The notes beneath the pieces are model-generated. The model was not told the DNA's origin and ran no database searches. It saw only the letters and a program-made list of their open reading frames with translations. Made by a program: the position numbers and the translations under genes. Source: Sphaerisporangium cinnabarinum (GTDB lineage Bacteria > Actinomycetota > Actinomycetes > Actinomycetales > Cellulomonadaceae). Taken from it: DNA of 64,000 bases. The DNA is taken from positions 17,467 to 81,466 of the forward strand of contig QAPD01000028.1 in the NCBI GenBank assembly GCA_003052455.1, written 5' to 3'. This document shows, piece by piece, positions 52,934 through 60,474 of this stretch (its first letter is position 1; every line of letters starts with the position of its first letter).

Positions 52934-53431
52934 CTACCGCGGGTGCGGCGCCGTCCAGGTCTGCACCTCCCCGTCAGGTTCCCACCGCCACCGCACGGTC
53001 AGCTCTTTGGACGTCGTTTGCGCGAATCCCGAGAACGAGAACTCGCGCGCCTCTCGTGGTCCGATTCGCTCCCAGGGGCCCGCGCCACGTAGCAGGACGT
53101 CGTCTGCGGCGTCGATCACGACGTCGAAGGTCGCCTCATCGCTTCCGTTCGTGAGAACCCGCCGGACCCCGCGCGCAGTCGTCAGGTCCCACGGTGGCAC
53201 TCGCCTGCGCTGCGCCTTCTCCTGGACTGCGGTCTCGGACGCGGTGCGCCGCGCGTCCCGCCGGTCCTCCTCCATGACCTCCACCTGGCGCTTCGCGTAC
53301 CGGACTTGCGCCTCGGCGGCCCTGGCTTGGTCGACTGCGGCGTCACGTTGTCCTCTCCCGTATTTCAACGAGGCCAGCGACGTCCCGAGAGCCAGAACCG
53401 AGATCCCGACCGCAACCCACTCAGCTTCCAT
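52934..53431 (-). CDS. Membrane-anchored accessory protein (moron), minus strand
   Basis: 165 residues. One N-terminal helix (about 5-22, WVAVGISVLALGTSLASL), a coiled coil with RYAKRQVEVMEEDRRDARRT, then a beta-rich domain of about 85 residues (ATFDVVIDAADDVLLRG, GEVQTWTAPHPR) that would be cytosolic or external depending on topology. It is transcribed against the phage operon. TACCCT lies 6 nt before its ATG, so it has its own leaderless promoter. The function is unknown; a role in lysogeny is inferred. Confidence 0.7.
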   Translation of the reverse strand: MEAEWVAVGISVLALGTSLASLKYGRGQRDAAVDQARAAEAQVRYAKRQVEVMEEDRRDARRTASETAVQEKAQRRRVPPWDLTTARGVRRVLTNGSDEATFDVVIDAADDVLLRGAGPWERIGPREAREFSFSGFAQTTSKELTVRWRWEPDGEVQTWTAPHPR

Positions 53432-53446
53432 GGCCGGAGGGTACCG

Positions 53447-55990
53447 GTGAACACCAACGTTCTGGCCGCCGCGCTCGAGCTCCACGCCGCCGGCTACTCC
53501 GTCCTCCCGATCCGCGCCGACGGGTCCAAGGCCCCGGCCGTCCAGTGGAAGCCGTACATCACCATGCGCGCGGACGAGGCACAGGTGCGCGCCTGGTTCG
53601 ACGGCACCGACCACGGGCTCGCCGTCGTCCAGGGCGCCGTCTCCGGGCGCGCCGAGCTCGTCGAACTCGAAGGCCGCGCCGTCGACGCGCTCCCGGACCT
53701 GGCCGCGCTCGCCCGCGACACCGGACTCGGCGACCTCTGGGCCCGGCTCGGCGCCGGCTGGGTCGAACGCTCCCCCTCCGGCGGCTTCCACTGGCACTAC
53801 CGCCTCACCGACAACGACACCGTCCCCGGCAACACGAAGCTCGCACGCCGCCCCTCCACGCCCGACGAGCTCGCCACCGCCCCCGGCGCGCGCATCCAGG
53901 TGCTCGCCGAGACCCGCGGCGAAGGCGGGTACGTCGTCGTCGCCCCCACCCCCGGCGCCCACCACCCGTCCGGGCAGCCGTGGGTGCGGCTCGTCGGCGG
54001 CCCGACCACCGCGCCCGTACTCACCCGCGACGAGCGCGACGCGTTCCACGCCCTCCTGCGCACCCTCAACGCCCAAGACCCGGCCGCGGAGACCACGGCG
54101 AGCGCACCCCTCGCCCCGCACGACCCCACCGCCGGCATCACCCCCGGCGACGACTACGAGAACCGCACCGACTGGGCCGACCTCCTCATCCCCCACGGCT
54201 GGACCCTGTCCCACACCCACGGGCGCACCCGGTACTGGATCCGGCCCGGGAAGAAGCGCGGCCAGGGCCTTTCCGCCACCACCGGGCACGCCGACGACCG
54301 CGACCGCCTCTACGTCTTCACCTCGAGCACCGAGTTCGAGCCCGAGGTCCCGTACACGAAGCTCGGCGCCCTCGCCGTCCTCGAGCACGACGGGGACCAC
54401 ACCGCCGCCGCCAAGGCCCTGCACGACCGCGGGTTCGGGCAGCGCGCCACCGCGCCGCGGGAACGCGCGCTTCCGGACGGCCCGCCCCCGGACGGCGACC
54501 TCGCCGGCCTCATCCCGCCCACCGCCGGCGCCACCGCCCTCGCACCCACCCCGGCCCCCGCGGCACGGCCCGTGCTGCACGTCGTCGAGCCCACCACCTA
54601 CACCGAGACCGACGACGGCAACGCGCTGCGCCTCGTCGACGCCCACCACCCCACCATCCGGTACGTGCCCCAACGCAACGCCTGGGTCACGTGGGACGGT
54701 GCACGGTGGCGGTTGGATGACGCCGGGCACGTCACCGAGCTCGCCCGCACCATCGCGCGCGACCTGCCCGACGACGACAAGCAGGCCGACCGGCACAAGC
54801 GCGCCTCGCTGTCCAAACGCGGCATCGAGTCCATGGTCGCCCTCGCCCGCTCCGACCGGCGCACAGTGACCCACCTGCGCGACCTCGACGCCCGGCCCTA
54901 CGAGCTCAACACCCCCGCCGGCGTCCTGAACCTCCGCACCGGCACCCTCACCCCACCCGACCCCGCCGCCTTGCACACCCGGACCACCACCGTCGCCCCC
55001 GACATGAACGCACCCCACCCCCGGTGGGACAGGTTCCTCGCCGACACGTTCGCCGGCGACCCCGCCATGACCACCTACGTGCAACGCCTCCTCGGTGTCT
55101 CCCTCGTCGGCCTCGTCCTCGAACAGCTCCTCCCGTTCGCGCACGGCGTCGGCGCGAACGGCAAGACGACCCTCGCCGGGACCGTGCAACGCATCGTCGG
55201 CGTCGGCGACGACGGGTACTCCCTCAACGCCCCCGCCGAGCTGCTCCTCGCCACCCGCAACGCCGCCCACCCCACCGAGATCGCGCGCCTCGCCGGCGCC
55301 CGCCTCGTGTTCACGTCCGAGCTCGAGGACGGGCAGGCGTTCGCCGAGGCCAAGGTCAAGATGCTCACCGGCAAGGACACGATCAGCGGCCGGTTCATGG
55401 GCAAGGACTGGTTCTCGTTCACGCCCACGCACTCCCTGTGGCTGCTGGCGAACCACCAGCCCGCCGTCCGCTCCGGCGGCCCCGCGTTCTGGCGCCGCGT
55501 CCGCATGCTCGGGTTCGAGCACACCGTCCCCAAGGAGCAGCGCGTCGCCGACCTCGAGGACCGCCTCGTCGACGACGAAGGCCCCGCGATCCTCGCGTGG
55601 CTCGTGCGCGGCGCCGCCGGCTACTTCGCCCACGGCCTCGACACCCCGGCCTCCGTGCTCGCCGCCACCGACGCGTACGAGCGCGACACCGACACCGTGT
55701 CCCGGTTCGTCGAGGAACGGTGCGAGACCGGCGACCCGAACGCCCAGCACCTGCAGGCCAAGGTCGCCGCCGTCCGCGCCGCCTACGAGCAATGGTGCCG
55801 CGTCGAGGACGAGACCGCCGTCACCGCGAAGACGTTCACGCAGCAGCTCGCCGCGAAATTCGGGGTCCGCTCCGCCCGGTCAAACACGGCCCGCTACTAC
55901 TCCGGGATCCGCGTGACGGACGTGTCACCCGACGACGACGCACCCGTCACCGGTCAGGGCGCCCTCGACGACCAGGAGGGCTGGTCATGA
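53447..55990 (+). CDS. Phage primase-polymerase/SF3 helicase
   Basis: 847 residues. An N-terminal AEP-type primase/polymerase domain (about 1-215: AAGYSVLPIRADGSKAPAV, SGGFHWHYRL) is followed by a linker and a D5-type domain (about 390-560). An SF3 helicase follows with GVGANGKTT (Walker A, about 568-576), VFTSELEDGQAF (Walker B-like) and SLWLLANHQP (motif C). It starts replication. The expected acidic metal site in the primase reads ELVELEGRA, which differs from the common VDID form. The GTG at 53447 has a GGAGG ribosome site. Confidence 0.88.
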   Translation: MNTNVLAAALELHAAGYSVLPIRADGSKAPAVQWKPYITMRADEAQVRAWFDGTDHGLAVVQGAVSGRAELVELEGRAVDALPDLAALARDTGLGDLWARLGAGWVERSPSGGFHWHYRLTDNDTVPGNTKLARRPSTPDELATAPGARIQVLAETRGEGGYVVVAPTPGAHHPSGQPWVRLVGGPTTAPVLTRDERDAFHALLRTLNAQDPAAETTASAPLAPHDPTAGITPGDDYENRTDWADLLIPHGWTLSHTHGRTRYWIRPGKKRGQGLSATTGHADDRDRLYVFTSSTEFEPEVPYTKLGALAVLEHDGDHTAAAKALHDRGFGQRATAPRERALPDGPPPDGDLAGLIPPTAGATALAPTPAPAARPVLHVVEPTTYTETDDGNALRLVDAHHPTIRYVPQRNAWVTWDGARWRLDDAGHVTELARTIARDLPDDDKQADRHKRASLSKRGIESMVALARSDRRTVTHLRDLDARPYELNTPAGVLNLRTGTLTPPDPAALHTRTTTVAPDMNAPHPRWDRFLADTFAGDPAMTTYVQRLLGVSLVGLVLEQLLPFAHGVGANGKTTLAGTVQRIVGVGDDGYSLNAPAELLLATRNAAHPTEIARLAGARLVFTSELEDGQAFAEAKVKMLTGKDTISGRFMGKDWFSFTPTHSLWLLANHQPAVRSGGPAFWRRVRMLGFEHTVPKEQRVADLEDRLVDDEGPAILAWLVRGAAGYFAHGLDTPASVLAATDAYERDTDTVSRFVEERCETGDPNAQHLQAKVAAVRAAYEQWCRVEDETAVTAKTFTQQLAAKFGVRSARSNTARYYSGIRVTDVSPDDDAPVTGQGALDDQEGWS

Positions 55991-56247
55991 CGAACCAGCC
56001 CCGAACGTCAGCACCCGTGACACATCACCTGTCACGCGTGACGCGTGCACGCGCCGAACTGTCACCGCCCCGCCGTGACACGACCCCGGATGTGTCGTCG
56101 CAGGTCGTGACACATGTGACACGTGTTCCCGCCCCGATCGCGAACCCGTCAGTGACAGGTGTGACAGGTGTTTCCAAGGAGACGCCATACGCGCGCACGC
56201 GCCCCCGCGCATCGGTCACCGACATGTCCGCACGTGTCACCTGTCAC
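55923..56247. repeat. TGTCAC/GTGACA iteron-like cluster, candidate replication origin
   Basis: Eleven copies of the hexamer in both orientations: TGTCAC at 55923, 56030, 56060, 56235 and 56242; GTGACA at 56017, 56075, 56107, 56116, 56152 and 56161. A perfect 12-bp palindrome GTCACGCGTGAC sits at 56031-56042. The cluster starts at the 3' end of the primase-helicase gene, a usual place for a phage origin. Confidence 0.65.
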
Positions 56248-56262
56248 CCGGAGGCGTCATGA
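55987..56262 (+). CDS. Small ORF spanning the repeat cluster
   Basis: 91 residues, Val/Thr/Arg-rich with VTxVT repeats and no fold expected. It is framed by ATGA overlaps on both sides like other genes of the operon, so it may be translated. Its sequence is largely dictated by the GTGACA repeats, and its real role may be to keep ribosomes moving across the origin region. Confidence 0.45.
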   Translation: MTNQPRTSAPVTHHLSRVTRARAELSPPRRDTTPDVSSQVVTHVTRVPAPIANPSVTGVTGVSKETPYARTRPRASVTDMSARVTCHPEAS

Positions 56263-56723
56263 CCGTCCTCTTCGACCTCCCCGACGACATCGACCAGGCC
56301 GCCCGGCACGACCCCTCCACGCCCCCGTGGCTGGACGCCTACACCACCCGGTCCGGGGACGACCCCCGCCTCGTAGGCACCCGCGCGATCCCCCGCACCT
56401 GCGCGTGCGGCGGCCTCGTCCTCGTCGGGTACGACGCCCCCGTCATCGCCGGCCTCGCCACCGTCGACCCCTACCAGGCCACCCCACAGCTCGAAGCCGC
56501 CGCCGTCATCCTCGCCACCGCGACGTACCAGCTCTGGGGCGACCCCGGCCGCTACGAACTCACCCCCCGCCACATCCCCGGCGTGCGCGAGCTCGGCACC
56601 AAGCGCCCCGCCGGCGACGTCATCGTCGTTCTCGCCCACACCTGCCACCGGCCACCCCTGGCCACCACACCCCTGCCCGCACCCGCCCGGCCCGCCCGCC
56701 CGGGCGACGTCGTCCCGTTCTGA
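56259..56723 (+). CDS. Phage protein of unknown function
   Basis: 154 residues, Pro-rich, with a RTCACGGLVLVGYD segment and HTCHRPP near the end that could form one zinc site. GGAGGCGTC precedes the ATG. No family was recognised. Confidence 0.6.
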   Translation: MTVLFDLPDDIDQAARHDPSTPPWLDAYTTRSGDDPRLVGTRAIPRTCACGGLVLVGYDAPVIAGLATVDPYQATPQLEAAAVILATATYQLWGDPGRYELTPRHIPGVRELGTKRPAGDVIVVLAHTCHRPPLATTPLPAPARPARPGDVVPF

Positions 56724-56736
56724 GGAGACCAGCACC

Positions 56737-56958
56737 ATGACCAACCCCACCGACTGGACCGGACGCCGCTTCCGGACCCGCGACGCGCGCGACGGCGACC
56801 GCACCGTCGAGATCGTCCGCGAAGTCTCCGAGCTCCGCAACGACCGCGTGTTCGTCGTCCGCAACATCACCTACTCCAAGCGCCCCGACCTCGTCGACCG
56901 CGAGTCCCAGGTGTCAGCCACCGGGCTGCGCCGCCGCTACCGCGAGGAGACCCCCTGA
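56737..56958 (+). CDS. Small phage protein of unknown function
   Basis: 73 residues, basic and beta-rich (TGRRFRTRDARDGDRTVEIV, FVVRNITYS). AGGAGACC ribosome site; the stop overlaps the next ATG. Confidence 0.6.
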   Translation: MTNPTDWTGRRFRTRDARDGDRTVEIVREVSELRNDRVFVVRNITYSKRPDLVDRESQVSATGLRRRYREETP

Positions 56959-57422
56959 TGGTCAACCGCCCCAAGCAGATCGGCACCGCCGCTGAAACCG
57001 CCGTCGTCCGCGCCGCACGCACCCGCGGCTTCCCCCACGCCGACCGACTCACCCTCACCGGCAACAAGGACCGCGGCGACATCGGCCTCTGTCCCGGCGT
57101 CATCCTCGAGATCAAGGGCGGCGAGAAGGCACGCGCCGCATCCGACCTCGACATCGAACGCTGGCTCGACGAGACCGACCGCGAAGCCGTACACGCGAAC
57201 GCCGACGTCGCGTTCCTCGTCACCCAGCGCCGCGGCGTCGGCGCCCCCAACGCCCACCGCTGGTGGGCCTGGTGGCGCCTCAGCTGGCTCGACAACGTCC
57301 GCGACGCACGCAACGTCGACGCCGAGCCCGACATCGTCGTCCGGATGCTCCTCAACGACGCCCTCACCCTCATCCGCACCGCCGGCTACGGCCAGCCCAC
57401 CCACCAGGAGCACGCAGCATGA
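56958..57422 (+). CDS. PD-(D/E)XK nuclease, Hjc-like resolvase
   Basis: 154 residues. GTAAETAVVRAARTRGF holds the first Glu (about residue 14), NKDRGDIGL the catalytic Asp (about 39) and VILEIKGGEKA the E-x-K pair (about 50). That spacing is of archaeal Hjc and related phage Holliday-junction nucleases. It probably resolves replication or recombination intermediates. The Trp-rich RWWAWWRLSW segment is unusual. Confidence 0.75.
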   Translation: MVNRPKQIGTAAETAVVRAARTRGFPHADRLTLTGNKDRGDIGLCPGVILEIKGGEKARAASDLDIERWLDETDREAVHANADVAFLVTQRRGVGAPNAHRWWAWWRLSWLDNVRDARNVDAEPDIVVRMLLNDALTLIRTAGYGQPTHQEHAA

Positions 57423-57832
57423 CCCTCACCCGCCAGAACCTCGACGACCTCCCCCGCCGCACCATCGTCCGCGCCACCAACCTCCGCGGCCTCCCCATCG
57501 CCGCCGTCAAGATCGGCGACCACCAGACCACCGGCGCACACACCTGGTCCATCACCGGCCCCACCATCGTCGGCTCGTTCCAGCTCTCCCAGCGCGGCGC
57601 CGTCCTCCTCACCGACGCCGTCGAGACCGCCACGACCCAGCCGGAAGCGGAAGCGCTTGCATCGGGGCCCGTGTACGCGCGCGGGGACGATGAGTCGGTG
57701 GAGCTGGCGTGCGCGTGGTCGGACTTCCGGAAGGACTACGGTGCGCGCGGTGATGCCGATGAGTACCGGGCGTTCGTGGCGGGGTGGCAGGCCGGGCGCG
57801 GGACGCTCGACGCGGGTGGGCCGCTGCGGTGA
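57419..57832 (+). CDS. Phage protein of unknown function
   Basis: 137 residues with a beta-rich start (RTIVRATNLRGLPIAAVKIG) and a helical end (DEYRAFVAGWQAGRGTL). It overlaps its neighbours by four bases on each side. Confidence 0.55.
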   Translation: MTLTRQNLDDLPRRTIVRATNLRGLPIAAVKIGDHQTTGAHTWSITGPTIVGSFQLSQRGAVLLTDAVETATTQPEAEALASGPVYARGDDESVELACAWSDFRKDYGARGDADEYRAFVAGWQAGRGTLDAGGPLR

Positions 57833-58530
57833 CGGCGATCCCGGTCGACCAGATCCACCCCAACCCAGCGAACGTGCGCACCGACCTCGGCAACCTCGAC
57901 GAGCTCGCCGCGTCGCTGCGCGCCGTCGGGCTCCTGCAGCCCCTCGTGGTGAAGAAGCGCGCGTCCGGCGGGTGGACGATCGTTGACGGGCACCGCCGCT
58001 ACCAGGCCGCCCTGCTCGCCGGCGTGCGCGCGCTGCCGTGCGTCGCCCGGCGCGACGACGACGGCGACACCGCGGTCATGCTCGCCGCGGCCATGCACAA
58101 GCAGCTGTCCCCGCTCGAGCAGGCCGACGCGTTCGCTCGTCTGCGCCGCCGCGGTATGTCCCCCGCGACGATCGCGGCGCGCACCGGGTACTCCGCTGCG
58201 ACGGTCCGGGCCCGGCTCGCGCTGCTCGACCTGCCGGCGGAGGCGCGCGCCCTCATCGAGTCGGGCGAGCTGTCGACGACGGACGCGACCGCGCTCGCCC
58301 GGCAGGTCCGCCGCACCGGCACCGGCACGGCCCGGACGGTGCAGCGGCGGGCCGGGTGGCTCACGACCGCGCACCCGCTCGCCGACTCCGTCCGCCGCGC
58401 GTGCACGCACGCTGAGGGGCGCGTCGTCGTGGGTGGGGTGGGGTGCGGGCAGTGCTGGGAGGACGCGATCCGTGGGGACGAGCTGACGCGTCGCGCGGTG
58501 GATCGGGTGGGGGACGGCGAGGCCGCGTGA
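57829..58530 (+). CDS. ParB/Spo0J-like DNA-binding protein
   Basis: 233 residues. The ParB N-terminal fold is clear: HPNPANVRTDLGNLDELAAS, LLQPLVV and DGHRRYQAALLAG. A helix-turn-helix follows (GMSPATIAARTGYSAATVRA) and a C-terminal CGQCWED cysteine pair. In a prophage this may be a partition-like or regulatory protein; no ParA is nearby in the window. It starts with GTG overlapping the previous stop. Confidence 0.82.
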   Translation: MTAIPVDQIHPNPANVRTDLGNLDELAASLRAVGLLQPLVVKKRASGGWTIVDGHRRYQAALLAGVRALPCVARRDDDGDTAVMLAAAMHKQLSPLEQADAFARLRRRGMSPATIAARTGYSAATVRARLALLDLPAEARALIESGELSTTDATALARQVRRTGTGTARTVQRRAGWLTTAHPLADSVRRACTHAEGRVVVGGVGCGQCWEDAIRGDELTRRAVDRVGDGEAA

Positions 58531-58534
58531 GCGA

Positions 58535-59134
58535 TCAGATCAACGGCTCTGTCCTTGCCTCATCCGAGCGTGCCCACTCGCTCAAGTCCTTGCCGCGAGC
58601 GTACCTCCACGGGTTCTGGAGCCATGCGTTGCATGCCGCGATCTGCGCCTGGCACGCAGACGCCAGCGGCATGATCTCGTGGAGGTTCGACTCGTACGCG
58701 GCCGGGCTCGCGGCCTTCTTGAGCGGCAGCTGGCGGGCGCGCAGCCCGAACTCGTGCGACCACGCGTCGTCGAGCGCGCCCAAGGTCCGGCGGAGGCCTT
58801 CTCGGCTCGGGGAGACGAACCGTGCGCGGATGTTGAGGACACGGCGTGCGGCGAGCCCACCAGCGCGAAGCTGCGCCGACGCTACAGCGTTCACGAGGTC
58901 CGCGGCCTCCTCTGTGTCCCAGCCGTGCGCCGCCATGCGCAGTAGCGCCTGCCAGAGCTTCGACTGTGCAGCCGCGAGCGTTGCAACGGCGTCGTCGAGC
59001 TGTCGACGGCGGTGCTGTCGTGTCTCCCACCACGCGGTGAACCCGAGCGTGACCGCAGCCGCGATGAGGCCGCCGATCCAGCCCTCGAACCAACCCGACG
59101 TCGCGCTCGTCTCTGCAGCGGCCCTGAGATCCAT
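58535..59134 (-). CDS. Membrane-anchored accessory protein (moron), minus strand
   Basis: 199 residues. A single helix at about 17-35 (GLIAAAVTLGFTAWW) is followed by about 160 helical, cytosolic-looking residues (DDAVATLAAAQSKLWQALLR, EGLRRTLGALDDAWSHEFGL). It runs against the phage operon and ends 4 bp from the ParB-like gene. GGGAG lies 8 nt before the ATG. No family was recognised; the layout resembles superinfection-exclusion candidates, which is inference. Confidence 0.68.
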   Translation of the reverse strand: MDLRAAAETSATSGWFEGWIGGLIAAAVTLGFTAWWETRQHRRRQLDDAVATLAAAQSKLWQALLRMAAHGWDTEEAADLVNAVASAQLRAGGLAARRVLNIRARFVSPSREGLRRTLGALDDAWSHEFGLRARQLPLKKAASPAAYESNLHEIMPLASACQAQIAACNAWLQNPWRYARGKDLSEWARSDEARTEPLI

Positions 59135-59282
59135 GCGCGGATGCTCCCACGCCCCGGTGACACGACCGCGCCGCCGCCCGCCGCCGTGGCCTGTCGGGAT
59201 ATTCCGGCACTGCTAGCTGCGTCAGAACATCCTGACATCAAGCCTCTGACCTGGACGAACACACATCAAGGGAGCACCCGCC

Positions 59283-60218
59283 GTGACCCACCCCGACACC
59301 TGCACCCCCGAATGGGTCGAGACCACCACCCACGACGACACCCACCCCGTCTACCTCTGCACCGCCTGCGGCGCCACGACGACCGCCTGCCGCGACTGCG
59401 CACAGCCCCTCGACGGCACCGCGCTCGCGATCTGCGACCGCTGCCTCACCCGCGCCCGCCAGCTCCTCGACGACATCGCCACCCTCCTCGACGAGCTCCC
59501 CCGGGGCCGCGCCACCTCCGTCGGGCTGCGCGCGATCCGTTACGACCTCACCGGCACGCCGTCGACGAACGACCCGGGCCGGCTCCCCCACGGGCTCGAC
59601 GCCGTGTACCGCGAGGACGCCCCCGTCGCGGGCGTGCGGTCGGTGCGCACCGGGCGGGGCGCGCTGGCCGTGCTCGAGGCGTGGGCGGCCGACTGGGCCG
59701 GGCGCGTCGGCGCCGCGCGCGGGTACAACCGGTACACGGGCACGCTCGGGTTCCTGCACGAGCACACCCTCTGGGCGGCGCAGAACCACCCCGGCTGGCA
59801 CGACTACCTCGCCGAGGTCCGGGCCGTGCGCGCGACGCTGCGCCGCCTCGCCGGGCTCGCGCCGGAGCGGGCCGGGTCGTGCCCGCACTGCGGCGGCCGG
59901 GTCGTGCGTGACCGCGACGTCGTGGCCGGCCTGTCCGACGACGCGCGCTGCACCGGGTGCGGCACGACCTGGGACGACCGGCCGCAGCTCGACCGCGAGG
60001 TCGCCTGGCACGTGCGCGCCATGCCGCGCGAGCACCCCGACGCGCTCGTCACCGCCGAGCAGGTGCGCACGATCTGGCCCCACTTGAACGGTGCGACGTG
60101 GCGGTCCTGGCTGCACCGCGGCGTCATCGCCCCGGCGGGGCGGGACGATCGGGGACGCGACGTGTTCGAGCTCGGTGCGGTCGCGGCTCGCGCGGACGCC
60201 GTCGCGGTGCCCGCATGA
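59283..60218 (+). CDS. Multi-zinc-ribbon DNA-binding-like phage protein
   Basis: 311 residues. The N-terminus has three cysteine pairs (LCTACGA, ACRDCAQ, ICDRCLTR), and residues about 200-225 add CPHCGG and RCTGCGTTW, in all about two to three zinc sites. A C-terminal HTH-like part (VTAEQVRTIWPHLNGATWRS) ends the protein. It could be a late-gene regulator. GTG start with AAGGGAG ribosome site. Confidence 0.7.
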   Translation: MTHPDTCTPEWVETTTHDDTHPVYLCTACGATTTACRDCAQPLDGTALAICDRCLTRARQLLDDIATLLDELPRGRATSVGLRAIRYDLTGTPSTNDPGRLPHGLDAVYREDAPVAGVRSVRTGRGALAVLEAWAADWAGRVGAARGYNRYTGTLGFLHEHTLWAAQNHPGWHDYLAEVRAVRATLRRLAGLAPERAGSCPHCGGRVVRDRDVVAGLSDDARCTGCGTTWDDRPQLDREVAWHVRAMPREHPDALVTAEQVRTIWPHLNGATWRSWLHRGVIAPAGRDDRGRDVFELGAVAARADAVAVPA

Positions 60219-60474
60219 CCTGCCACAACTTGCCTTCCGAATGTGCACATCCTTGCCTGTCGTGCGCTACGATTCGGGTGCAACGCTTCCCGGGGTGACG
60301 CACGCCCTCGCACGGAAGCCCCGCGGGCCCGCCAGTCACGACCCCCTGCACGTGACCGGCGGGCCCGTCCCTGTTCTCCCTGCCGCGTCGACGAGCCCGC
60401 GACCCTCATTTGTCGAGCGCGTTGAGCTCGACGCTGCAGGGGCTCATGTCAGAGCCGCCCGTTAGCCTGGCGAG
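60219..60474. promoter_or_regulatory. Intergenic region before the repeat-protein gene
   Basis: 256 bp. It holds a hairpin at 60325-60366, TACGAT at 60268 and TAGCCT at 60463-60468, 6 nt before the next GTG. The TAGCCT box makes an independent leaderless promoter for the repeat protein likely. Confidence 0.5.
60325..60366 (+). terminator. Hairpin ending the early/middle operon
   Basis: GGGCCCGCC-A-GTCACG pairs with CGTGAC-C-GGCGGGCCC around a 10-nt loop: 15 bp with one A-C mismatch. Confidence 0.6.

Noticed and set aside
53306..53446. Extension of the primase reading upstream of 53447
   Set aside because: The extra residues overlap the moron antisense, show no prim-pol similarity, and the GTG at 53447 has a good ribosome site.
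52896..53450. Plus-strand reading that ends in a GTGA overlap with the primase start
   Set aside because: The peptide is Ser/Arg low-complexity with no fold, while the opposite strand gives a well-formed membrane protein with its own promoter. Only the short ribosome-site remnant was kept as a finding.
55923..56247. Hexamer cluster as a CRISPR or as tRNA-like structure
   Set aside because: Units are 6 bp, irregularly spaced and in both orientations; no cloverleaf forms.
60231..60258. Two TTGCCT motifs before the repeat-protein gene as further repressor operators
   Set aside because: They lack the 5' G of the GTTGCC half-site, are not 10 bp apart and do not overlap a clear promoter.
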